Source: UBA5069 sp963773745
GTDB taxonomy: Bacteria; Chloroflexota; Anaerolineae; Caldilineales; Caldilineaceae
Direction: 5' to 3'
Assembly (NCBI GenBank): GCA_963773745.1
Contig: CAVZCL010000005.1
Location: forward strand, 2,359,813-2,423,812
Length of the DNA stretch: 64,000 nt
The notes beneath the pieces are model-generated. The model saw only the letters and a program-made list of their open reading frames with translations. It searched no databases and was not told the origin of the DNA. Positions 17,491-28,322 of this stretch are shown here, in pieces (positions within the stretch are counted from its first letter, which is position 1; each line of letters starts with the position of its first letter). The position numbers and the translations under genes are program-made.

Positions 17491-20400
17491 TTAGGAGAGT
17501 CCCGAATCTGCGTGGGATTCGGCGCGTGTCAACTCCCTAATCAGGTTCTGTGTCACCTCCATGTCGGGCGTAATCAACTGATCTGAAAACGACTGATACA
17601 CGGGAATCAGCAGAGACTTCGCTTCGCCGACGCGTCCTTGATCGAGCCACAGCTTGGCAAGTGATGTCGCCGCGCGCAGTCCGAGCGACCTGGCCTCGAG
17701 TGTGCGTGCACTTTCCAGCGCGCGCCGATACTCGTCTTCAACAGCCTCCGCAGCGTCGCCCTGCGCTTGCAGCATGTCGCCGCGCAAGCGAGTAAGCTCG
17801 GGAATCCACCAGCGCTCGTTGCGCTGTTGCGACGCATCGAGCGCCACATCGATGACCTGCAGCCCTTCGTCCGGCCGCCCGCCTCGATCGTACGCGCGTG
17901 CGAGCAGCGAGAGGAAGTAGGGATAGCGAATGCGGGCGTCTGTTGCGACAAATGTGTCAATGGATTCGCGCAGCGTGTCAAGTGCGTCGTCCGCTGGTTC
18001 GCGCCAGGCGCGTGCGAAGTGAACAAGAATCGATGCCCAATTGCGATAATAGGGCACGCGATACTCGACCGAAAGCAGCAGCGCTTCCTCGGCTTGCGCT
18101 GCAAAGCGGTCAATGTCCGATTCGAACTCCAGCAATGTGGAGAGGTATGTACTTGCCATTACCTGGCTGAATGGCTGCGCAAAATGCTGCGCTATGTTCA
18201 CAGCACGGGTACTGTGCTCGAGTGCCAAGGCAGGTTCGCCCAGATACCAGAGTGCATGCGCATTCCAGGCGTGGCCCAGCACAAGGTAATTGATGCCCTG
18301 CGACTCCTGTAAATCGATCACAGCGCGCTCATCGCGCTTGGCGAGAATCTCGTCGAAGCGTGCGCGGGCTTCCACCGCATGGCCCATGTGCAAGCGCGCG
18401 CCGGCGTGCATCAACCCTCCAAATGCAGGGACGCTCTCTTCCGTCATCATGAACAGCGCGCTCATTTCGGCGTAGTTACTCTCTACTTGATCAAATTGCG
18501 CGGCCACAACATAGACGCTCTGCGCTCCGTAGAGGGCCTGCGCGCGCTGTTGTACATCCCCAACATCTTGCGCCAACGCAACGGTGCGTTCGACAGCCTG
18601 CATTACCTCGGGGGAGGTCCATCCCATTGACGCGCGATAGACCGCTGCCAAAGCGGACTGCAAACTGAGTTCCTGAACATCTCGCTCTGCGTCTTGCGGC
18701 GTCGCACGCAACAGTTCCAGGCTGCGATTGAGCAACGCGATCGCGTTTTCGTTGGCGTAGACGGCCGCAGCCAGGTTGCCGGCACGCGCGAAATAGGGCG
18801 CAGCCTTGGATGGGTCGCCGGCTTCCTCATAATGGATTGCGATTTGCGCGCATACAGAATCGAGATTGGTTTGCGTACAACGTCTCCAGCGTGCGCGCAA
18901 CGCGCCGGTGCAGAAGACGCCGCTGGGGCGCACTCACGAGTGCGTAGGTTACCTCGCGCAGATTGTCGTGCGTGAAGTCATAGACGTTTGGGCTCTGCTC
19001 GCGCACAATGCGGCGCTGCCACAACTCATCGAGCGCGTCGGCAAGCACAATCTCGCTGTCGTCGCCATCGAGAATTGTCGCGTTCTTGAGCAACTCCCAA
19101 GTGAATGCGCGGCCGACGACTGCGCCCACCTCTGCCACCTTGCGCGCAGGTGGCGAAAGCTGGGCGATGCGTCGCTCAATCACTGCATAGATGCGTGGCG
19201 CCATCACGAGGGCATTGCCTGCGCCAGCGTGTGTTGCCGTATCTGCATCGTCACGCATACTCATGAAGCCGGCGTGCAGCGCCTCTACCACAAAGAGAGG
19301 GTTACCACCCGTCTGCGTGAAGAGGCGCATAACCATCTCATCTTCCGGCTCGGATCCGTGAATGTGCGCTGCAAGCCGGGCAGTCTCCGCAGCGTCAAGG
19401 GGCGCAAGCTCCACTGTGACCAGATTGCCCTCACTGCGCAATTGGCGCGCCAGTGTTGCCAGGTGGTGCTTGGGAAGTGACTCCTCGCTGCGTGCCGTGC
19501 CCATCACAAGCAGCGCCAGTGAGGGATCGTAACGCAACAGATAGTGAAGCCATTCGAGCGATTCGGCGTCACACCATTGCAGGTCATCAATCCAGAGCAG
19601 AATTGGCTGAGAAACAGCGTGCACAGCGCGCGCCATCGCCTCAAAAAAGCGTTGTCGCTGGCCATATTCGGTAATCGGCTCGGGCCGCGACAGTCCGGGT
19701 GAATCTGCAAGCAACTCAGGCAGGAGGCGAGCAACCTCGCTTTGCCAGACTGGTTCAAGTGAACCCAATCCCGCCCGGATGACCGGTGAGCGCAACCACT
19801 CTGCCACGGGTGCCAGCGAAAGCGTTCCTTCGGCGGCAAATGAACGCGTGCGGCCGACAGCGACACCCTGTTGTTCTGCCCACAAATAGAGCTCTTCGGC
19901 GAGGCGCGACTTGCCGATCCCCGCCTCACCGGTCACGAGCACCATCAGCGGCTTTCCGCGCGTTACGCGCGCCCAGGTGGTGCGCAGCAACTGCCGCTCG
20001 TTTGCGCGCCCAACCAGCGGCGACACCATCTCCTCTGCCGCATGGTCCCCGGACGCCACAGGTGCAGATCGGGCTGGTCGCTGCGAGAGCGCGTAGGCGC
20101 GCGCCATGCCCTCGCCAGGTGGGCAATCCAGTTCACGCGCGAAGGTCTCCACTGCTGTCTGATAGACACGTCGCGCGCCCGCTGCATCCTGCATCAGCGC
20201 ATGGAGACGCATCTCCTGTATATAGGCCTGCTCGTCCAGGGGATCAAGCCTGCGCATTGCAGCAGTCGTCACAGATGCTGCACGATACGCTTGTGCATCT
20301 TCCTGCAGCGTGGCCAGTCTGCGCAACGCTGCATGTGCCGCCTGCTGCAGCGCCTCGCGCTCGGGCCGAATCCAGTCATCGTAGCAGCTTGGCAGCAAGT

Positions 20401-20821
20401 CACCCTGGTATTGAGCGGCCGCCCGCTCAAGCCATTCACGTTCGGCCTCGGCGTCTGCCCGCTTTCCCGCGTCACCAGCGGCGCGTAGTGCTTCGCGAAA
20501 GGCGAAGAGGTCGACAGACTGAACGGGATCGATTTGCCAGCAAACCGTATTGTGGTCGATTACGAGAAAGCGGTCAGGCTCCGGCAGCGCCGCACGCAGT
20601 TGGTGGAGCAGTTGGCGCAGGTTGTTGCGCGCCTTGGACTCCGGTGTATCCGGCCAAAACTGGAAGGCAAGGTGCTGACGCTGCGCGTGTCTATCACCAG
20701 CCAGAAGCAGATAGGTGAGCAGTGATTGCAGGCGCGCGCCATGGAGCGCCTCCAGGGACGCACCGCCGTAGCGAATATCAAACCGGCCAAGGATATGGAC
20801 ATCAAGTGCAACCAAAGGCAT
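17491..20821 (-). CDS. BTAD/AAA/TPR transcriptional regulator (SARP-like, frameshifted)
   Basis: About 1,109 residues. ATG 20821 has GGGAG upstream. The N-terminus (VALDVHILGRFDIRYGG, with FWPDTPESKARNNLRQLLHQLR) is the OmpR-like DNA-binding plus bacterial transcriptional activator (BTAD) region. An AAA/NACHT-like ATPase follows with Walker A LVTGEAGIGKSRLAEE and Walker B ILLWIDDLQW, then TPR-rich helices to the C-terminus. The frame breaks near 18870 between ARTLETLYAN and LDSVCAQIAIHYEEAGD; one surplus base explains it. It is divergent from the ERF gene. Targets are unknown; the decarboxylase and flavoprotein genes downstream are obvious candidates. Confidence 0.85.
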
Positions 20822-21077
20822 GGGCCGCTCCCGCGCCTGTGCGCAAGCTGAAACGCCCAGTCGAAATGTCGTGGACGAGCGGAGGGGGCGCTGCAAAGTA
20901 TACCTCGATTTCCAGCGAAGGCCAGCAGCGCGCGAGGAGCCCTGGACACATGCCCGCGAGCAAGGCGCGACGTGTTGACCGCCCAGGTCCTCAATCGAGA
21001 CACGGGCGGTCGCTTGCGCACGCCCTGGAAGCGCTTGCCAAGCGCCCGTTTCTCCTGTAAATGCCCAAATTTACAGC

Positions 21078-21107
21078 TTGACTAGAACATCCGTTCAGTG
21101 GTATAAT
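21078..21107 (+). promoter_or_regulatory. ERF promoter with LexA-type operator
   Basis: TTGACT (21078-21083) and a perfect TATAAT (21102-21107) are 18 bases apart. The spacer holds GAACATCCGTTC (21085-21096), a perfect match to the Bacillus-type LexA/DinR core GAAC-N4-GTTC. A repressor bound there would block RNA polymerase. The rest of the gap between 20822 and 21180 shows no gene. Confidence 0.7.
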
Positions 21108-21180
21108 AGGGCTCGTCCAGGGCGGTTTGTTCGCCCGGAATGGCTGCCCAACCGATGGTTTTGGGAGAGAGGATCGAACA

Positions 21181-21908
21181 GTGAAAAACCTCCTTGGCGC
21201 GCTGCTCAAAGCGCAACAGGATTTCCCGGTGCTGATTACCGACGCGACCAACCCGGCCTATCGCTCGCGCTACGCCACCCTCAGCGCCGTGCAGGAAGTG
21301 GCGTTCCCCGTGCTCCACAAGTATGGGCTCGTTGTGCTGCAGTCTGTGCGCACCGAGGTGACGGAAAAGGGGATCGTTGTCTACGTGGGCGCGATGCTGC
21401 ATCACGTGGAAAGCGGTGAAGAGACCTTCCAGGAGCTTGGCATGATGCCGGCGCGGCAGGACCCGCAGGGGATCGGCAGCGCCCTCACCTATGGCCGCCG
21501 CTATCTGCTTATGACCATGCTCGGCCTTGTGGCGGACGACGATGACGGCAACGCCGCCAGCCGCACGCCGGGCAGATCGTGCGCAATTCCGCTGCGCTGG
21601 CACGTGATGACCATGGCGGCGCGCGGCGGGTGGAACGTCCCCTGCGCGAGGTGGTGAGTGCCAATGGCAAGGCCAAGAAGGGTGCGACAGTGACGCGCCC
21701 CGACTGGCGGACGGTGGGCGAGGCGCAGGATTGGGCCATGGAGCAGGGCGTCTTTGCAGATGAAGAGGAGATGCGCGCGCAGATGCGTTCCACCCTGCAG
21801 AGCATCTATCCGGGGCGCGCCAGCTGCAAGTCGAGCGAGTTGCCGCCTGTTCTCGATAGTTGGTATGAGGAAGTGCAGCGCCGCCTTGCGGAAAACGCCG
21901 CTGCGTAG
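21181..21908 (+). CDS. ERF-family single-strand annealing protein (frameshifted)
   Basis: About 242 residues. The ERF core is clear: LLKAQQDFPVLITDATNPAYRSRYATLSAV, here cited in parts as NPAYRSRYATLSAVQE, then GIGSALTYGRRYLLMTMLGL and the acidic VADDDDGNAA. ERF proteins anneal single-stranded DNA and promote recombination, usually in phages. The GTG start at 21181 follows AGAGAGG. Near 21572 the frame changes by -1/+2 so the tail (VRNSAALARDDHGGAR onward) is in another frame. No phage genes are around, and the LexA-type promoter suggests a chromosomal SOS gene. Confidence 0.8.
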
Positions 21909-22167
21909 TCCTTCAGCAAATCAAGTGCAAACAATGAGGCCGGTGGCGCGCATGCTGCCGGCCTTACTCGTGTCGCGTACTTGATGACATTCCGTGGCGG
22001 TGGCTTCCAGACCTCCGGCATTGGGCCGAGGCAGCGAGCCGCACGCCATGTGACGCCGAGTCGTGACCCGAGATCGCACACCCTCCTGCGCACTCTGGCA
22101 GCCAACATGCGCATGATGTAAACTGGCACCATCGACGCACCCGCCACGCTGCTGAAGCCGTTACCCC

Positions 22168-24052
22168 ATGCCTACTGATCAACTCATCCTCGTCGCCATA
22201 CTCGTGGTGAGCACCACGCTCTATATCGGCGCATGGATCTCCATGGAGGCGACTTCGCTGCTGACGATTGTGGCGCTGCTTCTCACGCAGGTCGTGCCGG
22301 CAAGCGACGCGCTCTCGGGCTTTTCCTCCAGCGCAACGATTACCGTGGCCTCCATGTTCGTCCTCAGCGCAGGCATTGTGCGCACCGGTGCGCTCGACCA
22401 ACTCACGGTGACGCTTGTGCGCTGGTCCGGCGGCAGTGTCAACAAGCTGCTGCTGCTGGTCGCCATCGTCGTGCCCCTTGCCAGCGGCATCATGAACAAT
22501 TCGCCCCTGGTGGTGCTGCTTATCCCCGTCATGCTGACAATCAGCAAGCGCATGGATGTAGCCCCCTCCAAATTGCTGCTGCCGGTTGCCTACCTCGCGT
22601 CCCTGGGCGGCACCGTAACGCTGCTCGGCACAAGCGCCAACATCATGGTGGATGGCATCTACCGCGACCTCGGCGGCCCTGGGCTGCGCTTTTTCGAGTT
22701 CACCCCCATGGGCATCCTCTACTCGGCAATTGGCGCGGCATACATCTTGATTGCGGGGCCATGGCTGCTGCCCGATCGCTCTCCGCTGACAGACCTGGCC
22801 GGCAGCCGCAGCGACGCCACCTACATTAGCGAGGTGCGGATTGGGCGCGACAGCGCCTTTGTGGGACGGCCAGTCCAACAGCTCTTTGCCCGTATTGCCA
22901 CAGCTGCGCCCACGCACAACCCTGCGCTCCGCACCGCGCACAGGCGCATTAGCCGCCCGCCCCCGCTGGCCGAAGCCGCTGAACTCGAAAGCTCAGGCGC
23001 GCAACTCCTGGAGCTTGTGCGCAGCAGCCAATCCTTCCGCGCCGAAGAGGCCGCGCCGCTGCTGGTGCAAGTCGACGACGTACTCCTTGTCACCGGAACG
23101 CCCAATGAAGTCGCCGACCTGCTGCGCCTGGCGCGCGCGTCGCTGGCAACCGTTATCGAGGATGACGAGCGCACGCCCGCCGCACGCGATTCCGCAGCAG
23201 GTGATTGAAGCGATTGTGCTGCCCACCTCCAGCCTCAACAAACGGTACATTGGCGAGCTTGAGTTGAATCGCCTCTATGGCGTCGCAATAATGGGCGTCC
23301 AGCACTTTGGCCGCCAGCGCCTCGAAGGGCTGCGCACCCGCCGCCTGACCGCCGGTGACGTGCTGCTGCTGCAGGGCAGCGCCGAGGGGTTGCGCGCCAG
23401 CTGCGAGGCCAATGACCTTATGATTATTGAGGGCGTCGAGCAGTCGATTGCGCGCAGCACCAAGCGCATACCCGCCATCCTCATCATGCTGAGCGTCGTT
23501 GCGCTTGCGTCCCTTACGCAAATACCGATTGTGACGCTGGCGCTGGGCGGCGCTGTGCTCATGCTCCTCACTGGCTGCCTGCGCCCCAACGAAGCAATGC
23601 GCGCGCTCGACTCCGGATCGCTACTCCTGCTCGCCGGCACAATTCCCCTTGGCGCAGCCATGGAACAGACGGGGCTTGCGCAGACCCTCGTCGATGGCCT
23701 CGTCGGCGCGATTGGTGTCTCGCAGCCCTTTGTCTTCGTCGCGCTCTTCTTCGTCGTCACGTGGATTTTGACCGAGTTGCTCTCCAACAACGCGGTTGCG
23801 GTCTTGCTCACCCCAATTGCACTGACACTTGCGCGCACAACGGGCATCAACCCCACGGCGCTAATCATGGTGGTAATCTTTGGGGCAAGTGCATCCTTCA
23901 CTTTGCCGCAGGGCTACCAGACCAACGCCATGGTGATGGGCCCCGGCGGTTACCGCTTTGTGGACTACCTCAAGTTCGGCCTGCCGCTGTCAATTATCTG
24001 CTGCATTGCAGCCTCGCTGCTCATACCGCTCTTCTGGCCGCTGACGCCCTGA
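22168..24052 (+). CDS. SLC13/DASS-type permease with TrkA-C domain (frameshifted)
   Basis: About 627 residues. Two halves of about five membrane segments flank a soluble region. ASGIMNNSPLVVLLIPV and TELLSNNAVAVLLTPIAL are the paired Asn-Ser/Asn-Asn-Ala-Val transport motifs of the divalent-anion:Na+ symporter / ion transporter superfamily. The middle section (residues about 220-420) resembles RCK_C/TrkA-C domains (VGRPVQQL, DVLLVTGTPNEVADL, GDVLLLQGSAEGL). The frame breaks near 23179 (one surplus base) inside the soluble part. It likely moves a carboxylate, sulfate or similar anion. Confidence 0.82.
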
Positions 24053-24110
24053 TTTCGTTGCTCATCCGACACTTCAACGCTTGTAAACGCAACCCGGAAC
24101 GGCATCCACT

Positions 24111-25598
24111 GTGGCAAATCGTGCAGACCCCATAGTCATCGTCGGTGGCGGCATTGGCGGCCTCAGCGCAGCAGTGCACCTGGCATGCGCTGGTCGCGCA
24201 GTGATTCTCTTTGAGCAGAATGCGGCCGTCGGCGGCAAGATGAGCCAGTACGAAGAGGCGGGTTTCCGCTGGGACACCGGCCCTTCGGTGATTACGATGC
24301 GCCACGTCTTTGAGGATTTGTGGCGCGTGGCCGGCCGCAACATGGAGGATGACCTCACCTTGCTGCCGGTCGATCCGCTCACACGCTACTTCTACCGCGA
24401 TGGCGTTGTGCTCGACATGCGGCGCGACGCAGACGCGATGGATGCAGCAATTGCTGCGCTCGATCCTGCCGATGTAGAGGGCTACCGCGACTTCCTCGCC
24501 TATGCCGCCAGGATTCACCGCATTACAGCGCCCGTCTTCATCGAAAGCGGGCCGCCATCACTGGCCTCCTTCCGCAAGGCCAGTCCATTCGATCTCTTCC
24601 GCATTGACCCCTGGCTCACCCTCGATCAGGCGATCTCCAAGCGCGTGCGCTCGCCCCACATGCGCCAACTTCTGGGGCGCTTCGCCACCTATGTTGGAGC
24701 CAGCCCTTATCTTGCGCCGGCAACCCTGGCAGTGGTCGCCCACGTAGAGCTGGCGGGCGGCGTCTGGTATCCGCAAGGGGGTGTTTACCGCATTGCCGAA
24801 GCCATGCGCGAACTGGCGATTTCCTCTGGCGTCACGATTCGCGAGGGCTGCCCGGTTGAGCGCATTCTCGTGCGCAACGGCGCAGCCTGCGGCGTGGTGT
24901 TGGCCGACGGGACGGAGCAACCGGCCGCGGCCGTGCTCTCCAATGTGGACGTGGCCACCACCTACCAAAGGTTGCTGCCGCCGCTGCCGGCAATTGCACG
25001 GCGCGCAAAGAAACTGGCACAGCGCGAAACGTCCTGCTCCGGCTTCGTGCTCATGCTTGGCGTCGAAGGCGAGCACCCGGAACTGGCGCACCACAATATC
25101 CTCTTCTCGGGCGACTACAGGGCCGAGTTTGACGACATCTTCAACAAAGGAATTCCCCCTGCAGACCCAACCATCTACATTGCCATAACCTCCAAGACAG
25201 ATGGCTCCCATGCGCCTCCGGGCTGCGAAAACTGGTTTGTGCTGGTCAACGCGCCTGCCATATCCACGCGATACGATTGGGCGCAACAGGCAGGCGGCTA
25301 CCGAGAGCACGTGCTTGCTGCGCTGGCGCGAGCAGACTACAATCTCGCGGGTCGCATTCGCGCCGAGCGAATGCTGACGCCCGTGGACCTTGAGCGCATG
25401 AGCGGTGGGTGGCGCGGCGCGCTCTACGGCATCTCGTCCAACGCAGCGCTCAACGCCTTCCGCCGCCCGCACAACCGCTGCCCCGACGTGCGCGGCCTCT
25501 ATTTTGCCGGCGGCGCCACGCACCCGGGCGGCGGTGTCCCCATGGTGACGCTCTCCGGCCGCGTGGCGGCCTCAATGCTTCTCAAAGACCTGAAATAA
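24111..25598 (+). CDS. Carotenoid desaturase, CrtI/CrtD family
   Basis: 495 residues. The FAD dinucleotide-binding motif is IVIVGGGIGGLSAAVHL at the N-terminus, with GGKM and FRWDTGPSVITM next. LLGRFATYVGASPYLAPAT and ELAGGVWYPQGGVYRI resemble CrtD-type C-3',4' desaturases more than phytoene desaturase proper. The C-terminal GLYFAGGATHPGGGVPMV is the family signature. It uses FAD to desaturate a carotenoid backbone at the membrane. The lycopene cyclase and cruF genes 18 kb away could supply or use its product. GTG start at 24111. CrtI versus CrtD needs a tree. Confidence 0.85.
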   Translation: MANRADPIVIVGGGIGGLSAAVHLACAGRAVILFEQNAAVGGKMSQYEEAGFRWDTGPSVITMRHVFEDLWRVAGRNMEDDLTLLPVDPLTRYFYRDGVVLDMRRDADAMDAAIAALDPADVEGYRDFLAYAARIHRITAPVFIESGPPSLASFRKASPFDLFRIDPWLTLDQAISKRVRSPHMRQLLGRFATYVGASPYLAPATLAVVAHVELAGGVWYPQGGVYRIAEAMRELAISSGVTIREGCPVERILVRNGAACGVVLADGTEQPAAAVLSNVDVATTYQRLLPPLPAIARRAKKLAQRETSCSGFVLMLGVEGEHPELAHHNILFSGDYRAEFDDIFNKGIPPADPTIYIAITSKTDGSHAPPGCENWFVLVNAPAISTRYDWAQQAGGYREHVLAALARADYNLAGRIRAERMLTPVDLERMSGGWRGALYGISSNAALNAFRRPHNRCPDVRGLYFAGGATHPGGGVPMVTLSGRVAASMLLKDLK

Positions 25599-25630
25599 AC
25601 ACAACGTTTACGGAGAACTCATTCTCGCCC

Positions 25631-26431
25631 ATGTCGATACAAACTGCCTCCCCCACAGAAAGCGAGCGCAAAGGGCGTTCGTGGCTCAGAATTTTCCTTT
25701 GGATTCTTGGTGTACTCGTCGGCATTCTTCTCGTCGCTGCGGTTGCTTTCGTAATTTGGGCGAGTGCCACGCCCGATCCCATGCCCGAGGCCATGGCGGC
25801 ATTGGAAAGCGATGGCGCAGTGTCCGTGGTGGTAGGCGACCCGATTACCTTCACGCCCCAAGACCAGCCGGCGACTTGTGGCTTCGTTTTCTACCCGGGC
25901 GGGCGCGTTGATTATCGTTCCTACGCGCCGGCCATGCGTGCAATTGCCGAAGCCGGCAACTTCGTGGCCGTGCCGCACGCGCCGCTCAACCTCATGGTAT
26001 TGGCGTCCAACAAGGCCGATGACGTAATCGCAGCCCACCCCGAAATTGACCACTGGGTGATTGGCGGCCATTCGCTGGGCGGCGCCATGGCAGCGAGCTA
26101 CGTCTACAACGCGCCCGATGCCGCCGACGGCCTTGTTCTTTGGGCCGCCTTCCCCACTGGCGCCGGTCCGCTCTCGGACCGCACCGATCTTGCTGCCAGT
26201 TCCATCTCCGGTTCGCTCGATGGGCTTGCCACGCCGGACGACATTGAAGCGTCGCGCGCGCTGCTCCCTCCGCAGACGAAATTTGTGGAGATCCAGGGCG
26301 GCAACCACGCGCAGTTCGGCTGGTACGGTGCGCAGAATCGCGACAATGTGGCAACAATCACGCGTGCGGATCAGCAGGCCCAGGCCGTTGCGGCCACTCT
26401 GGCCACGCTGGAAGCAGCCTGCGCACCGTAA
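25631..26431 (+). CDS. Membrane-anchored alpha/beta hydrolase
   Basis: 266 residues. One N-terminal membrane segment (LRIFLWILGVLVGILLVAAV) is followed by a hydrolase domain with GFVFYPGGRVDYRSY (oxyanion region), nucleophile elbow GGHSLGGAMA and a late His in GGNHAQFGWYG. This matches the alpha/beta hydrolase group with the F(Y)PGG..Y pattern. The substrate is unknown. It starts 33 bases after the desaturase gene and is likely co-transcribed. Confidence 0.85.
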   Translation: MSIQTASPTESERKGRSWLRIFLWILGVLVGILLVAAVAFVIWASATPDPMPEAMAALESDGAVSVVVGDPITFTPQDQPATCGFVFYPGGRVDYRSYAPAMRAIAEAGNFVAVPHAPLNLMVLASNKADDVIAAHPEIDHWVIGGHSLGGAMAASYVYNAPDAADGLVLWAAFPTGAGPLSDRTDLAASSISGSLDGLATPDDIEASRALLPPQTKFVEIQGGNHAQFGWYGAQNRDNVATITRADQQAQAVAATLATLEAACAP

Positions 26432-26607
26432 CCCAGCAGCGACAACAGTCGCCAATGTAACCAGTTCCACTGCACGGCGTGCGCTTTGGCGATACGTTGT
26501 GGAAGTTCATTCCAACATTTGTTCGCTCCAGCAAAGCGCTCGGCCCTCTGCATGCTTTGAGGCCGCACCGGCCCTTGCTGCATGCGCCGGAGGCGCAGAA
26601 GAGAACC

Positions 26608-27234
26608 ATGACAAACGCACTCGTGTGGGGCGGAGAAGGCGGCATTGGCAGCGCGCTGGTCCGCGCGCTCATGGCGCAGGAGTGGAACGTCGCGGCCATT
26701 TCGCGCAAGATCGGCTCGAGCGAGGCAACAATTGCGCTTGAAGCCGATGTCAGCGATGAGAGGCAGATAGACCAGGTGGTGCTCGAGGTTGCGCAGACAC
26801 TGGGCGATATCGATCTCCTCGTCTACGCTGTGGGCGACATTGCGGCCGAGCCCGTAGCCAGCCTTGCTCCGGAAACCTGGGCACGCATACTGGGGGCCAA
26901 CCTCACCGGTGCATTCCTGGCCACCAGGGCAAGCCTTCCGCTGCTGAACGCAAACGCGCACATTGTCTACGTGGGTGCGCTGCCCGCCAATGTGCAGCGG
27001 CGTGGCCTCTCCGCCTACGCGGCGGCCAAGGCCGGCCTGGAGGGCTTTGCCGCGGTGCTGGCCGCAGAGGAGAGATCCCGACGCGTGACGGTTGTGCGCC
27101 CGGGCGCTGTCAACACCGCGCTCTGGTCGAAGATCGGCGCGAAGGCCCCGCGCACAGCGCTCAACGCTGACGACTTGGCCATCGAAATCCTGAAGGCCAG
27201 CGCCAGCGGCCATCAGGGATTGCTGGATCTCTAG
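26608..27234 (+). CDS. Short-chain dehydrogenase/reductase
   Basis: 208 residues, short for an SDR. The cofactor motif is WGGEGGIGSALV, the second motif VYAVGD is close to the usual NAG-type turn, and the catalytic YAAAK is present; the usual Ser is probably replaced in YVGALPANV. It may be a reductase with an unusual active site. ATG 26608 was chosen to begin at the Rossmann strand. It ends 6 bases before the tocopherol-cyclase homologue, so the two are one operon. Confidence 0.85.
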   Translation: MTNALVWGGEGGIGSALVRALMAQEWNVAAISRKIGSSEATIALEADVSDERQIDQVVLEVAQTLGDIDLLVYAVGDIAAEPVASLAPETWARILGANLTGAFLATRASLPLLNANAHIVYVGALPANVQRRGLSAYAAAKAGLEGFAAVLAAEERSRRVTVVRPGAVNTALWSKIGAKAPRTALNADDLAIEILKASASGHQGLLDL

Positions 27235-27240
27235 GCCGCC

Positions 27241-28263
27241 ATGTTCCGCAACGTCATGCGCCCGGGTGCGTATCATGGCCCCACAGACGGCAGCGGCCGC
27301 ACACACGGGAGCGGCCCATACTTTGAGGGCTGGTACTTCAAGCTTGTGGCCCCGGGCGGTTCGCCGCGCATGGCCATCATTCCTGGCGTCTTTCTGGGAG
27401 ATGACCCCAGCACATCACACGCCTTCGTGCAGACGCTCGACGGCGAAAGTGGCCGCACCACCTACCATCGCTTTCCGCTCGATTCATTTCGCGCGCACCC
27501 AAGCGACTTCTCGATCCAGGTTGGGCCCAACCTCTTCAGCCAGCGCGAGGTCGCACTCGACCTTGACGGGCCCGCACGTATCACGGGCGTCGTGCGTCTG
27601 GATGGCGCGCAAGGATGGCCCGTCACGCGACGGTCCCCCGGAATCATGGGCTGGTACGCGTACATCCCCTTCATGGAATGCCTGCATGGCGTGCTCAGTT
27701 TTGATCCGGCCATTGATGGCACGCTGATTGTAGACGGGGCCGTGCGCGATTTCCACGGCGGCCGAGGCTACATTGAAAAGGATTGGGGCCAAGCCTTTCC
27801 TCAATCATGGATCTGGATGCAGAGCAACCATTTTGGCCGCACTGGCGTTAGTCTCACAGCGTCCATTGCGCGCATCCCGTGGCTTGGCGCCGCCTTCCGG
27901 GGCTTCATCGTCGGCCTCTGGCTGGATGGCGCACTCTACCGCTTTGCCACCTACACGGGCGCAACGGTGGAACGACTGGAATGTACGCAAAGAGAGGTCA
28001 TTTGGACGCTGCGCGGTGCGCAGCCTGCGCACCTGGCGCGCCGCCCCGTGCGGCTGCAAATTGTTGCGCGGCGCGGCGACGAGTCCGTCGATCTGCTCCG
28101 TGCACCCTATCGAGTCGCCATGCTGCAGAGGGTGCTTGAGAGCCTCACCGCCACGATGAGCGTACGGCTGACTGAAGCCGACGGCAGTGTAATCTTCGCA
28201 GGCGAGGGCCAATTTGCCGGCCTTGAACTGGGCGGCGACCTGCGCCAAATCCTTGATGCCTGA
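27241..28263 (+). CDS. Tocopherol cyclase-like (VTE1 family) protein
   Basis: 340 residues. GSGPYFEGWYFKLV near residue 24 and GYIEKDWGQAFPQSWIWMQ with SNHF near residue 180 are the hallmark motifs of the tocopherol cyclase family. In plants and cyanobacteria the enzyme closes the chromanol ring of tocopherol. No other tocopherol gene (HPT, MPBQ methyltransferase) is visible, so the real substrate may be a prenylquinone or a terpenoid. Neighbours are an SDR, a hydrolase and a carotenoid desaturase. Confidence 0.85.
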   Translation: MFRNVMRPGAYHGPTDGSGRTHGSGPYFEGWYFKLVAPGGSPRMAIIPGVFLGDDPSTSHAFVQTLDGESGRTTYHRFPLDSFRAHPSDFSIQVGPNLFSQREVALDLDGPARITGVVRLDGAQGWPVTRRSPGIMGWYAYIPFMECLHGVLSFDPAIDGTLIVDGAVRDFHGGRGYIEKDWGQAFPQSWIWMQSNHFGRTGVSLTASIARIPWLGAAFRGFIVGLWLDGALYRFATYTGATVERLECTQREVIWTLRGAQPAHLARRPVRLQIVARRGDESVDLLRAPYRVAMLQRVLESLTATMSVRLTEADGSVIFAGEGQFAGLELGGDLRQILDA

Positions 28264-28322
28264 GCAATTTGCCTACGTGCGATAGCCATTCCACTCGCTG
28301 TCGAAGCCTGCGGGGAAGCTGC

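Noticed and set aside
27241..28263. Complete tocopherol pathway
   Set aside because: Only the cyclase homologue is present in the window; no prenyltransferase or methyltransferase of that pathway was seen.
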